Source: Lentzea alba
Lineage (GTDB): Bacteria > Actinomycetota > Actinomycetes > Mycobacteriales > Pseudonocardiaceae
DNA: 64,000 nt
Direction: 5' to 3'
NCBI RefSeq assembly: GCF_011067745.1
Contig: NZ_JAAMPJ010000013.1
Span: forward strand, 248,001 to 312,000
The notes under the pieces are model-generated. The model ran no database searches. It was not told where the DNA came from and was given only the letters and a program-made list of their open reading frames with translations. Positions 43,118 to 51,923 of this stretch are shown one piece after another (within the stretch, counting starts at the first letter, position 1; each line of letters begins with the position of its first letter). Position numbers and translations under genes: made by a program.

Positions 43118-44131
43118 ATGACTTGGCGATATCTCCGCGCGCTGATGGCCGGCCTGCTCCTGCTGGCCACCGCCGTGGTCGCGGCTCCGGTGGTAGCCGC
43201 GGCCGCGCCCACCGAGGCGGCGGCCGTCGGCCTGCGCGTGAACGGCACGCGGATCGTCGAGGCGAACGGTTCGACGTTCGTCATGCGAGGCGTGAACCAC
43301 GCGTACGCCTGGTATCAGACTCAGACGAGTTCGTGGGCGAACATCAAGTCGTTCGGCGCGAACACGATCCGGGTCGTGCTGGGCAGTGGGCAGCGGTGGA
43401 GTGCCACACCTGCCTCCGAGGTCTCGCGGATCATCGGGCTGTGCAAGCAGAACAAGCTGATCTGCGTGCTGGAGGTCCACGACACCACCGGGTACGGGGA
43501 CCAGAGCGGCGCCGCGACCCTGGACCAGGCGGCGAACTACTGGGTCGGCATCGCGAACGTCCTGAAGGGCCAGGAGAACTACGTCGTCATCAACCTGGGC
43601 AACGAGCCGTTCGGCAACAACGCCTCGGTGAGCTCGCGGTGGGCCAGTTCGACGAGCAGTGCGATCGGCAAGCTGCGTGGCGCCGGACTGCAGCACCTGT
43701 TGATGGCGGACGCGCCGATGTGGGGCCAGGACTGGCAGAACATCATGCGCAACAACGCCGGTGCGGTGCTCAACGCCGACCCGCAGCGCAACACGGTGTT
43801 CTCCGTGCACATGTACGGCGTCTACAACACCGCGGCGAAGGTCAACGCGTACTTCGACGCCTTCCGTTCGGCAGGGCTGCCGTTGGTGGTGGGCGAGTTC
43901 GGCGACCGGCACAGCGACGGTGACCCGGACGAGAACACGATCATGGCGCAGGCCCAGGCCCGCGGTCTCGGGTACCTCGGGTGGTCGTGGAGCGGGAACG
44001 GCAGCGATGTCGCCTACCTCGACATGGTCTCCTCGTTCAACCCCTCGCGGCTGACCTCGTGGGGTCAGCGGTTCCTCAACGGTGCCAACGGGGTCCGGCA
44101 GACCTCGAAGCAGGCAACGATCTACGGCTGA
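43118..44131 (+). CDS. Secreted GH5_8 endo-beta-1,4-mannanase
   Basis: This 337-residue enzyme consists of a signal peptide and a GH5 catalytic domain of the actinobacterial ManA type (FVMRGVNHAYAWY, VLEVHDTTGYG, HMYGVY). Glu163 in NLGNEPFG is the acid/base and Glu260 in VVGEFG the nucleophile. There is no CBM. ATG 43118 follows AGGAG. It is about four-fifths identical by eye to the GH5 domain of the next gene, down to the MTWRxLRA N-terminus, so the two arose by tandem duplication. A terminator follows, so it is expressed separately. It lacks the CebR-type box of its neighbour. Confidence 0.92.
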   Translation: MTWRYLRALMAGLLLLATAVVAAPVVAAAAPTEAAAVGLRVNGTRIVEANGSTFVMRGVNHAYAWYQTQTSSWANIKSFGANTIRVVLGSGQRWSATPASEVSRIIGLCKQNKLICVLEVHDTTGYGDQSGAATLDQAANYWVGIANVLKGQENYVVINLGNEPFGNNASVSSRWASSTSSAIGKLRGAGLQHLLMADAPMWGQDWQNIMRNNAGAVLNADPQRNTVFSVHMYGVYNTAAKVNAYFDAFRSAGLPLVVGEFGDRHSDGDPDENTIMAQAQARGLGYLGWSWSGNGSDVAYLDMVSSFNPSRLTSWGQRFLNGANGVRQTSKQATIYG

Positions 44132-44148
44132 GCCCCGGTTGATGTCCA

Positions 44149-44179
44149 CCGGACAAGCCGATGTCATGGGCTTGTCCGG
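44149..44179. terminator. Terminator after the first mannanase
   Basis: An 11-bp perfect stem CCGGACAAGCC/GGCTTGTCCGG with a 9-nt loop lies 18 bases after the mannanase stop. Confidence 0.75.
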
Positions 44180-44240
44180 ACCGGACAGGTTGTGCCGGTG
44201 GGCCAGTCGGCGGTGTGACACCGGATTTCGAGCTGGTTAG

Positions 44241-44276
44241 AGTCCGATTTCTGGGAGCGCTCCCAGAAATCGGACT
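44241..44276. promoter_or_regulatory. 36-bp perfect palindrome containing a CebR/CelR box
   Basis: The centre (44252-44265) is TGGGAGCGCTCCCA, the cellobiose-repressor site. The symmetry extends 11 further bases on each side (AGTCCGATTTC and its complement). It lies 30 bp before the TTG start of the mannanase fusion. It may act both as operator and, in RNA, as a hairpin. Confidence 0.85.
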
Positions 44277-44306
44277 TCCCCTGTCAGTCCATCTCAGGAG
44301 GTCGTT

Positions 44307-46571
44307 TTGACCTGGCGATTTCTCCGAGCGGTGGTGGCCGGTCTGCTCCTCGCGGCCTGCGCGGTCGTCGCGCCGGTACCGGCGAGCGCGGCGGCGCCCA
44401 CCCGGATCATGGCCCTCGGTGACTCCATCACCGGCTCTCCCGGCTGCTGGCGGGCGTTGCTCTGGAAACACCTCCAGGACACCGGGCACACCGACACCGA
44501 CTTCGTGGGCTCCCTGCCGGCGCCCGGCTGCGGGTTCACCTACGACGGTGAGAACGAGGGCCACGGCGGCATCCTGGCGACGAACATCGTGCGGGACAAC
44601 CAGCTGCCCGGCTGGCTGTCGTCGGCGCGCCCGGACGTCGTGCTGATGCACCTCGGCACCAACGACGTCTGGAGCAACATCCCGGCCGCCACGATCCTCA
44701 ACGCCTACACCACGATGCTCGGCCAGATGAGGGCGAGCAACCCCGCGATCAAGCTGATCGTGGCCCAGATCATCCCGATGAACCCGTCCAACTGCTCGGC
44801 CTGCGGGCAGCGGGTGGTCGACCTGAACGCCGCGATCCCCGGCTGGGCACAGGCGAACAGCACGGCGGCCTCACCGATCACCGTGGTCGACCAGTGGACC
44901 GGGTTCAGCACCTCGGCCGACACCACCGACGGCGTGCACCCCAACACGACCACCGGCATCCAGAAGATCGAGGCCCGCTGGTACCCGGCCGTGGTCGCGG
45001 CGCTGGGTGGCGGCAGCACGCCGACCACCGGTCTGCACGTCGAGGGCACGCGGGTCGTCGAGGCCAACGGCACCCCGTTCGTGATGCGCGGCGTGAACCA
45101 CGCCTACGTCTGGTACCCGACCCAGAACAGGGCCTTCGCGGACATGAAGTCCTTCGGCACCAACACGGTTCGCGTCGTGCTGGGCAGTGGCCAGCGGTGG
45201 GGACCGACGCCCGCCGCGGAGGTCACGAACGTCATCTCGTTGTGCAAGCAGAACAAGATGATCTGCGTGCTGGAAGTCCACGACACCACGGGTTACGGCG
45301 AACAGAGCGGCGCCGCGTCCCTGGACCAGGCGGCGACGTACTGGGTCGGCGTGGCCAATGCCCTGAAGGGCCAGGAGAACTACGTCATCATCAACCTGGG
45401 CAACGAGCCGTTCGGCAACAACGCGTCGGTCAGCGCCACCTGGGCGAGTGCCACCAGCAGTGCCATCAGCCGGCTGCGCGGCGCGGGTCTGCAGCACCTG
45501 ATCATGGCGGACGCGCCGATGTGGGGCCAGGACTGGCAGAACATCATGCGCGACAACGCGGCTGCGGTGTTCAACGCCGATCCTCAGCGCAACACGGTGT
45601 TCTCCATCCACATGTACGGCGTCTACGACACCGCGGCCGAGATCAACGCGTACTTCGACGCCTTCCGGACCGCGGGCCTGCCGTTGGTGGTGGGGGAGTT
45701 CGGGCTCAACCACAGCGACGGCGACCCGGACGAGAACACGATCATGGCGCAGGCACAGGCCCGCGGCCTCGGGTACATCGGCTGGTCGTGGAGCGGCAAC
45801 AGCAGTGACGTCGCCTACCTCGACATGACCAACTCGTTCAACCCGGCGAGCCTCACCCCGTGGGGCGAGCGGTTCCTCAACGGTGCCAACGGAGTCCGGC
45901 AGACGTCGAAGGAAGCCACCATCTTCGGCGGCGGAGGTGGTGGCGACACCCAGCCGCCGACCACGCCGGGAACGCCCAGTGCTTCCGGTGTGACGGCGAC
46001 GGGCCTCACGTTGAACTGGAGCGCTTCGACCGACAACGTCGGCGTCACCGGTTACGACGTCTACCGCGCGGTGGGCAGCGGTTCGTTCACGCTGACCGGT
46101 TCGACGCCGTCGGCGAGCTACGCCGACAGCGGCCTGAGCCCGTCCACGACCTACCGGTACCAGGTGCGGGCCAAGGACGCGGCGGGCAACGTCTCGGCGG
46201 TCTCCGGCATCGTGTCGGTGACGACCAGCGCGGGTGGCGGCTCCGGCACGTGCAAGGTCGGCTACTCCGCGCCGAGCTGGGGCGGTGGTAGCGGGTTCAC
46301 CGCGAGCGTGACCATCACGAACACAGGCACGAGCGCGATCGACGGCTGGACCCTGGCCTTCAGCTACGCGAACGGCCAGAAGGTCACGCTGCCCGGCTGG
46401 GGCGCCACGTGGGCCCAGTCCGGGGGCAACGTCACGGCCACGAACCTGAGCTGGAACCGCACGCTGGCACCGAACGGGTCGACCAGCATCGGGTTCAACG
46501 GCACCTACAGCGGCTCCAACCCGGCGCCGGCCTCGTTCACCCTCAACGGAAGCACCTGCACCACCTCCTGA
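44307..46571 (+). CDS. Secreted SGNH esterase (CE3-like)-GH5_8 mannanase-Fn3-CBM2 fusion
   Basis: The 754-residue protein appears to couple deacetylation to mannan cutting. After a signal peptide comes an SGNH esterase at about residues 31-235, with Ser40 in LGDSITGSPGCW, LGTNDVW and Asp208/His211 in DGVHPN, similar to CE3. The GH5_8 mannanase domain (about 240-545) has Glu367 in NLGNEPFG and Glu464 in VVGEFG. An Fn3 domain (about 555-640) and a cellulose-binding CBM2 (about 650-754) follow. TTG 44307 follows AGGAGG and aligns exactly with the ATG of the paralogue at 43118. Acetylated glucomannan bound to cellulose is the expected substrate. A perfect CebR-type box upstream suggests cellobiose induction. 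Confidence 0.93.
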   Translation: MTWRFLRAVVAGLLLAACAVVAPVPASAAAPTRIMALGDSITGSPGCWRALLWKHLQDTGHTDTDFVGSLPAPGCGFTYDGENEGHGGILATNIVRDNQLPGWLSSARPDVVLMHLGTNDVWSNIPAATILNAYTTMLGQMRASNPAIKLIVAQIIPMNPSNCSACGQRVVDLNAAIPGWAQANSTAASPITVVDQWTGFSTSADTTDGVHPNTTTGIQKIEARWYPAVVAALGGGSTPTTGLHVEGTRVVEANGTPFVMRGVNHAYVWYPTQNRAFADMKSFGTNTVRVVLGSGQRWGPTPAAEVTNVISLCKQNKMICVLEVHDTTGYGEQSGAASLDQAATYWVGVANALKGQENYVIINLGNEPFGNNASVSATWASATSSAISRLRGAGLQHLIMADAPMWGQDWQNIMRDNAAAVFNADPQRNTVFSIHMYGVYDTAAEINAYFDAFRTAGLPLVVGEFGLNHSDGDPDENTIMAQAQARGLGYIGWSWSGNSSDVAYLDMTNSFNPASLTPWGERFLNGANGVRQTSKEATIFGGGGGGDTQPPTTPGTPSASGVTATGLTLNWSASTDNVGVTGYDVYRAVGSGSFTLTGSTPSASYADSGLSPSTTYRYQVRAKDAAGNVSAVSGIVSVTTSAGGGSGTCKVGYSAPSWGGGSGFTASVTITNTGTSAIDGWTLAFSYANGQKVTLPGWGATWAQSGGNVTATNLSWNRTLAPNGSTSIGFNGTYSGSNPAPASFTLNGSTCTTS

Positions 46572-46577
46572 ACCGAT

Positions 46578-46611
46578 CACCGGTGCGGACGTCAGCGCGT
46601 CCGCACCGGTG
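46578..46611. terminator. Terminator after the mannanase fusion
   Basis: A 14-bp perfect stem (CACCGGTGCGGACG and its complement) with a 6-nt loop starts six bases after the stop. It covers the GTG at 46609 that would otherwise lengthen the Nudix gene. Confidence 0.82.
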
Positions 46612-46620
46612 TCTGGTTCG

Positions 46621-47208
46621 ATGACGACCATGACGGGGGATGCGCGTCATCCACGACTGGCCGGGCTGCTGGCCGGCCACGAACCCCTCACCACCCGCGA
46701 GGTGACCTGGGCCGGTGGCGCGATGCCACTGCGGGTCAGCGCCTACCCGTCCCCGGCCGACCTGCCCGAGGAGCTCGTCACCTCGGTGAGGTGCGTGGTG
46801 CGGGTCGGCGAACTGGTCGTCTTGTGCGAAAACGTCGACGGCGTCCATCCGCTGCCCGGTGGCCGGCGAGAGCCTGGCGAGTCCTATCTGGACACGGCGG
46901 TCCGGGAAGTGCACGAGGAGACCGGCTGGCTGCTCGACCGCCACACCGTGCGCCCGCTGGGATGGCTGCACCTCGAGCACCTCGCCCCGCGGCGTCCTGA
47001 CTACGCCTACCCCTACCCAGACCTGCTCCAGATCGTCTTCCACGGCTCCGCGACGCACCGAGACGGCGGACCCGACGTCGCGTGGACCGACACCGACGGC
47101 TACGAACAGCACTCCCGCCTGGTCACCCTCGCCGAGGCACGCGCGGCGACTTCCCGCGATCTGCTGGCGCCGGTCTTCCTCGACCTGATCGAGGACCGGT
47201 CGCACTGA
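46621..47208 (+). CDS. Nudix hydrolase
   Basis: This 195-residue pyrophosphohydrolase carries a complete Nudix box, GGRREPGESYLDTAVREVHEETGW, in line with the family pattern of Gly, five residues, Glu, seven residues, REVxEE and Gly. The substrate is unknown; NDP-sugars, ADP-ribose or oxidised nucleotides are possible. Starts at 46621 or 46630 are both plausible because neither has a clear ribosome site; 46609 lies in the upstream terminator stem. It has no evident link to the polysaccharide genes and marks a change to more general functions. Confidence 0.87.
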   Translation: MTTMTGDARHPRLAGLLAGHEPLTTREVTWAGGAMPLRVSAYPSPADLPEELVTSVRCVVRVGELVVLCENVDGVHPLPGGRREPGESYLDTAVREVHEETGWLLDRHTVRPLGWLHLEHLAPRRPDYAYPYPDLLQIVFHGSATHRDGGPDVAWTDTDGYEQHSRLVTLAEARAATSRDLLAPVFLDLIEDRSH

Positions 47209-47420
47209 CGCCGAAACGGGCCGGATGACAGCGTTGGCGGTCACCTGACGTCACCACCTGATGCTGTTGGGGTGACTTTTCTCGCCCGTCGATCGGTAAG
47301 CGCTTTCTGTCCCAATTGGGCTGGAAGGTCCTGTCGAGACAGGACGCGGCGATCCCGGTTGAGCCGAAATGCCTTCCCGTACGTACTCCCGATCATGCAC
47401 GGCGTGAACGAGGAGGACGT

Positions 47421-49337
47421 ATGACACACCGCGAAGCCGACAGACGGAAGTTCCGCCTGATCGCGTCGTTGTCGGCGGTGGCCGTGGTGGCCGCGGGTAC
47501 CGCCACCGTGGCACTGGCGGCCAAGGACGGTGATCCCGCCCCGGTCGGTGCGTTCGTGCGCATCGAGCAGGTCGCCAAGAACGTCGTCAACCCGCAGGTG
47601 CAGCAGAACGGCGCCAAGGGCGTCTTCACGGTTGACTGCGGCACGAACGAGAACGGCAAGTTCAGCGCCGACAACCCGGTCGCCCAGCCGGGGCTGCCGC
47701 ACGGTGCTCAGCACGTCCACGACTTCGTCGGCAACCTGTCGATCAGCGCCGACTCGACCGACGACAGCCTGGCCGACTCGGAAACCACCTGCAAGAACGG
47801 TGACCAGTCGTCCTACTTCTGGCCGGTCGTGCGGATCAACCCGAAGGCGAACGTGAACTCGTCCGGGTCGAACCCGGACAAGGTCAAGGAGGCGGGCGCA
47901 CCCCACATCGCCTGCCCGTCGGTCAAGGACCGGCTGCCCGCCGTGCCGCAGCAGGCGCGCGGCGAGGTGGACCGCAACCTCGAACTGCTGGACAAGCAGC
48001 TCAAGGAAGCCAACGACCGGGTGGCTCGCAACGAGAACCCCGGTGACCCGAACTTCGTCAACAACGCGATCCTCAACCCGTTGCGCGACAAGCGGGTGGC
48101 CACGATCGACCGGATGGCCATCGCGATCGGCCGCAACGGGACCAAGCCGAACCTGACCTCGCTCGCCGACTGCGAGCTGTTCTTCGGCGCCGGACACGGC
48201 GGCAACGGCCAGGCCCCGCGCAAGTTCAGCGGCCAGCAGGGCGGCTCGCAGGAACACGGCGAGCACGCCGGTCACGGTCAGGCTCCGCAGAAGTTCGCGG
48301 GCCAGCCGGGCGGAAACGGCGATGACGCGACGCCGACCGTGAAGTGCCCCTCGGTGCGCGGCGAGCTGGGTGCCGTGCCGGACCAGGCGATCGCCGAGGT
48401 GGACCGCAACCTCGCGCTGCTGGACAAGCAGATCGCGGAGGCGAACCAGCGGATCGTGACCACCAAGGGACAGGGTGGTCCGAACTTCATCAACAACGCC
48501 ATCCTGGGTCCGTTGAAGGACAAGCGAGTCGCCACGATCGACCGGATGGCCATCGCGATCGGCCGCAACGCCCAGAAGCCGCAGGGCCTGGAGCGCCTGG
48601 CGCCTTGCAAGCTCAGCAACGACAACGGCGGCGGGAACAACGGCGGCAACAACAACGGCGGTAACAACAACGGCGGTAACAACAACGGCGGTAACAACAA
48701 CGGCAACAACAACGGTGGCGGCAACAACAACGGTGGGAACAACAACGGTGGCGGCGACGCCGCGCTGGCCGTTCCCTCCGGGCCGAACCTGGAGCTCGTC
48801 GGCAACAACGGCAAGATCGAACGGCCGGCCCAGGTGAAGATCGAGTACCGCGGCAACGCGGCCAGCAAGGTCACCGCCATGCCGAAGTTCCTGAAGATGA
48901 TCGTCGGTGACGCGAAGCCGACCAGCCGCGGCCCGGCCAACGCCCGCGCCACGTGGACCTGCAGCGGGTTCGAGGACCGGCTGTCGGACAAGTACGTGAT
49001 CTGCCCGAACGGCAGCAAGGTCATGCGTGTGCACGACTTCGCCAGCTGCTGGGACGGCAAGAACACCGACAGCGCCAACCACCGCGACCACGTCAAGTTC
49101 GCGGACAAGAACTCGGGCAAGTGCCCGAGCGGCACCAAGGCCATCCCGCAGCTGCGGATCAGCATCTCCTACAACATCCCGCGGGACGTGCAGGAGAAGG
49201 GCCAGTACCAGCTCGACGCCTTCCCGGAGGAGAACCACAACCCGTTCTCCGACCACAACGACTACGTCAACGTCAACTCCGAGGCGACGATGGCGCAGAT
49301 CGTGAAGTGCGTGAACGACGGGCGCAAGTGCTCCTGA
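47421..49337 (+). CDS. Secreted DUF1996 protein with duplicated helical module and Asn/Gly repeat insertion
   Basis: The 638-residue protein has a signal or anchor helix (about residues 12-34) and a split DUF1996 domain. The first part spans about 38-160, with QHVHDFVG and SSYFWPVVR; the second about 455-630, with WTCSGF, HDFASCWDG, RDHVKF and CPSGTKAIPQL. Between them lie two copies of a module of about 80 residues (about 165-244 and 307-387), each with EVDRNL.LLDKQ, NF.NNAIL and DKRVATIDRMAIAIGRN. A tract of NNNGG repeats (nt about 48631-48762) follows. DUF1996 proteins are secreted and of unknown function. ATG 47421 follows AGGAGG. Histidines in the DUF1996 halves could bind metal. Confidence 0.85.
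   Translation: MTHREADRRKFRLIASLSAVAVVAAGTATVALAAKDGDPAPVGAFVRIEQVAKNVVNPQVQQNGAKGVFTVDCGTNENGKFSADNPVAQPGLPHGAQHVHDFVGNLSISADSTDDSLADSETTCKNGDQSSYFWPVVRINPKANVNSSGSNPDKVKEAGAPHIACPSVKDRLPAVPQQARGEVDRNLELLDKQLKEANDRVARNENPGDPNFVNNAILNPLRDKRVATIDRMAIAIGRNGTKPNLTSLADCELFFGAGHGGNGQAPRKFSGQQGGSQEHGEHAGHGQAPQKFAGQPGGNGDDATPTVKCPSVRGELGAVPDQAIAEVDRNLALLDKQIAEANQRIVTTKGQGGPNFINNAILGPLKDKRVATIDRMAIAIGRNAQKPQGLERLAPCKLSNDNGGGNNGGNNNGGNNNGGNNNGGNNNGNNNGGGNNNGGNNNGGGDAALAVPSGPNLELVGNNGKIERPAQVKIEYRGNAASKVTAMPKFLKMIVGDAKPTSRGPANARATWTCSGFEDRLSDKYVICPNGSKVMRVHDFASCWDGKNTDSANHRDHVKFADKNSGKCPSGTKAIPQLRISISYNIPRDVQEKGQYQLDAFPEENHNPFSDHNDYVNVNSEATMAQIVKCVNDGRKCS
48631..48762 (+). repeat. In-frame Asn/Gly-coding tandem repeat
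   Basis: About nine imperfect copies of a 15-bp unit (AACAACAACGGCGGT and variants) encode an NNNGG linker in the DUF1996 gene. The units keep the reading frame and are a likely site of length variation between strains. Confidence 0.85.
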
Positions 49338-49351
49338 CCCTCGTTTAGACG

Positions 49352-49398
49352 ATGAAGGGACCCTTCATCCACCTCACGTGGATGAAGGGTCCCTTCCT
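49352..49398. terminator. 47-nt-family hairpin, bidirectional terminator 3
   Basis: A 19-bp perfect stem (49354-49372 with 49378-49396) and loop CTCAC lie between the convergent DUF1996 and cstA genes. It keeps the family pattern ATG...GG..C.TTC and ACCT..CGT. Confidence 0.8.
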
Positions 49399-49401
49399 CG
49401 C

Positions 49402-51504
49402 TCACACGCGCGGCGCGACCAGGTCCGTCAGCTTCGGTTGCTCGGGCAGGGTCGACGCCACGTACGGCGTCTCGGTGGTCGGTGGTGTGGGGCCGCGCAG
49501 GGCCTTGCGCCACACCCGCATCGCGTCGAGGATCACGACGATCACCAGCAGCGCGAACACCGCGGCCAGCACACCGTCCACAGTGGAGTTCGTGATGATC
49601 GCCTCCATCTGGTCGGTGTTCTTGGCCGGGGCGAGGAGCTTGTCCTGCGCGAGCGCGTCGGCGTACTTCTCCCGTTGCGCGAAGAAGCCGAGCTTCGGGT
49701 CGGCGCTGAACACCTTCTGCCAGCTGGCCGTCAGCGTCACCGCCACGTCCCAGGCGAGCGGAATCCCGGTGACCCAGGCCCACTTGACCCGCCCGCTCTT
49801 GATCAGCAGGGTGGTGCAGACGGTGAGCGCGATGGCGGCGAGCAGCTGGTTCGCGATGCCGAACAACGGGAACAGCTGGTTGATCCCGCCCAGCGGGTCG
49901 CTGACGCCGGCGTAGAGGAAGTAGCCCCACGCGAGCACCACGGCGGCGCTGCAGATCCAGAGCCCCGGCCGCCAGGACACCCGCGCGAACGGCTTCCACA
50001 CGTTGCCGAGGCCGTCCTGCAGCATGAACCGGCCGACCCTGGTGCCCGCGTCCACCGTGGTGAGGATGAACAGCGCCTCGAACATGATCGCGAAGTGGTA
50101 CCAGAACGCCTTCATCGCGTCACCGCCGAGGAACTCCGAGAAGATCTCGGACATGCCCACGGCGAACGTCGGCGCGCCACCGGTGCGGGCAACGAGTGTG
50201 CTCTCCTGCACTGCGGCCGCCGCGGCCTGGAGCTCGGCCGGGGTGATCGTGAAGCCGAGCTGGGTCACGGCCTCCGACGCCGACTGCACGGTCGTGCCCA
50301 CGACACCGGCGGGGGCGTTCATCGCGAAGTAGATGCCGGGATCCAGCATGCAGGCGGCGATCAGCGCCATCACCGCGACGAAGGACTCCGCGAGCATCGC
50401 GCCGTAGCCGATGAGCCGGACCTGCGACTCCTTCTGGATCAGCTTCGGCGTGGTGCCCGACGCGATCAGGGAGTGGAAGCCGGACAGCGCGCCGCACGCG
50501 ATCGTGATGAACACGAATGGGAAGAGCGACCCGGCGAACACCGGTCCGGTGCCGCTGAAGGCGAACTCCGTGAACGCCTCGGTGCGCAGCACGGGCGCGG
50601 TGACGAGGACGCCCACCGCGAGCAGCACGATGGTGCCGATCTTCATGAACGTGGACAGGTAGTCGCGTGGCGCGAGCAGCATCCACACCGGCAGCACGGA
50701 CGCGACGAACCCGTAGCCCACCAGCCACAGCACGAGCGTCTTCGGTTCGAGGGTGAAGAACCCGGCCCAGCTGGAGGTCTGCACCCAGCCACCCGCGACG
50801 ATCGCGGCGATCAGCAGGACGACGCCGATGACGCTCGTCTCGGTCACCCGGCCGGGCCGGAAGATCCGCAGGTAGAAACCCATGAACAGCGCGATGGGGA
50901 TGGTCATGGCGATCGAGAACGTGCCCCACGGCGACTTCGCCAGCGCGTTGACCACGACCAGCGCCAGCACGGCCAGCAGAATGATCATGATGGCGAAGAC
51001 GCCCACCAGTGCCGCGGCGCCGCCGATCGGGCCGATCTCGTCGCGGGCCATCTGGCCGAGGCTCTTGCCGTCACGCCGCATCGAGAAGAACAGGGTGACC
51101 ATGTCCTGCACCGCGCCGGCGAAGATCACGCCGACGATGATCCAGATCGTGCCGGGCAGATAACCCATCTGCGCGGCCAGCACCGGACCGACCAGCGGGC
51201 CCGCGCCCGCGATCGCGGCGAAGTGGTGTCCGAAGAGGACACGGCGGTCGGTGGGCTGGAAGTCCACGCCGTCGTCGAGCCGTTCCGCCGGGGTGGCGCG
51301 GGTGTCGTCCACCTTCAGCACCCGCTTGGCGATGAAGCGGGCGTAGAAGCGGTAGGCGATCGCGTACGAGCCGAGTGCCGCGGCCACCAGCCACACCGCG
51401 GACACGTTCTCGCCCCTGGACAGCGCGAGCACCGCCCAGGCGACCGCTCCCACGACGGCGACGACCGTCCACACCAGGACTGATCGCAACCTGGTCTTGT
51501 TCAT
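49402..51504 (-). CDS. cstA: CstA-family carbon-starvation pyruvate/peptide transporter
   Basis: This 700-residue integral membrane protein has many hydrophobic helices and the CstA hallmarks FGHHFAAIAGAGPLVGPVLAAQMGYLPG, RRDGKSLGQMA and SGFHSLIASGTTPK. E. coli relatives CstA and BtsT import peptides or pyruvate under carbon limitation. ATG 51504 follows AAGGAG. The small partner protein YbdD usual in enterobacteria is not seen; instead an unrelated 109-residue gene and a DUF3311 gene lie upstream on the same strand. The gene may be co-transcribed with them across an 89-bp gap. Confidence 0.93.
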   Translation of the reverse strand: MNKTRLRSVLVWTVVAVVGAVAWAVLALSRGENVSAVWLVAAALGSYAIAYRFYARFIAKRVLKVDDTRATPAERLDDGVDFQPTDRRVLFGHHFAAIAGAGPLVGPVLAAQMGYLPGTIWIIVGVIFAGAVQDMVTLFFSMRRDGKSLGQMARDEIGPIGGAAALVGVFAIMIILLAVLALVVVNALAKSPWGTFSIAMTIPIALFMGFYLRIFRPGRVTETSVIGVVLLIAAIVAGGWVQTSSWAGFFTLEPKTLVLWLVGYGFVASVLPVWMLLAPRDYLSTFMKIGTIVLLAVGVLVTAPVLRTEAFTEFAFSGTGPVFAGSLFPFVFITIACGALSGFHSLIASGTTPKLIQKESQVRLIGYGAMLAESFVAVMALIAACMLDPGIYFAMNAPAGVVGTTVQSASEAVTQLGFTITPAELQAAAAAVQESTLVARTGGAPTFAVGMSEIFSEFLGGDAMKAFWYHFAIMFEALFILTTVDAGTRVGRFMLQDGLGNVWKPFARVSWRPGLWICSAAVVLAWGYFLYAGVSDPLGGINQLFPLFGIANQLLAAIALTVCTTLLIKSGRVKWAWVTGIPLAWDVAVTLTASWQKVFSADPKLGFFAQREKYADALAQDKLLAPAKNTDQMEAIITNSTVDGVLAAVFALLVIVVILDAMRVWRKALRGPTPPTTETPYVASTLPEQPKLTDLVAPRV

Positions 51505-51593
51505 GGATCTCCTTGTCAGCGTTGAAAAGGGTGCGCGGAACCGCCCGGCCGCCCGAGGTTTCGGCGGCAGGTTCGGCGGGTGTGGGTCTCAGC

Positions 51594-51923
51594 TCAGTTC
51601 GGTGGCAGGCGCCCCATGCAGGCCCGCAGGCCCGCGTCCGGTGGCAGGTCGGTGGTGAACCAGCGCACCGGTCCGATGCGGCGGCAGCTCACCGTGACGT
51701 CGCGAGCGGCCAGGTGGGCCCAGGCGGTGGGATGGGCGTACACGGCGCCGTGCGGTGTCGCGTCGACCGCTCGCAGACCCCGGTGCAGCCGGCCGCGGGG
51801 CATGGCCCGCACCGAGAACTCACCGGAGTCGGCACAGCACAGACCGGTGACGTGCCAGTCGACCACGACCACCTCGTGCGGTCGGAGTGCGTTGCGCGCC
51901 AACACGTCCAGCAGGAACGTCAC
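51594..51923 (-). CDS. Hypothetical protein, 109 residues, coupled to DUF3311
   Basis: I do not recognise this protein. Its GTG overlaps the stop of the DUF3311 gene (GTGA), so it is translated with it. The sequence has no membrane helix or signal peptide and contains DWHVTGLCCADS, VSCRRIG and a late Cys, so a metal or redox role is conceivable but unproven. A Gly/Pro-poor centre (MPRGRLHRGLRAVD) is arginine-rich. Its position between DUF3311 and cstA suggests a link to carboxylate uptake. A longer frame to 51971 is possible but would run inside DUF3311. Confidence 0.7.
   Translation of the reverse strand: MTFLLDVLARNALRPHEVVVVDWHVTGLCCADSGEFSVRAMPRGRLHRGLRAVDATPHGAVYAHPTAWAHLAARDVTVSCRRIGPVRWFTTDLPPDAGLRACMGRLPPN

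Noticed and set aside
43118..46571. Transposition or a mobile element as source of the mannanase duplication
   Set aside because: I found no transposase gene, inverted terminal repeats or target-site duplications around the two genes.
47291..47330. AAGCGCTT and CCCAATTGGG palindromes before the DUF1996 gene
   Set aside because: They are only 8 and 10 bp and match none of the recurring operator classes closely, so I do not call an operator.
48631..48762. Short tandem repeat as a CRISPR-like array
   Set aside because: The units are contiguous, in frame and encode an NNNGG linker; there are no spacers.
49378..51483. 701-codon plus-strand frame opposite cstA
   Set aside because: The translation is composed of charged low-complexity sequence with no domain, whereas the minus strand gives a complete CstA with family motifs.
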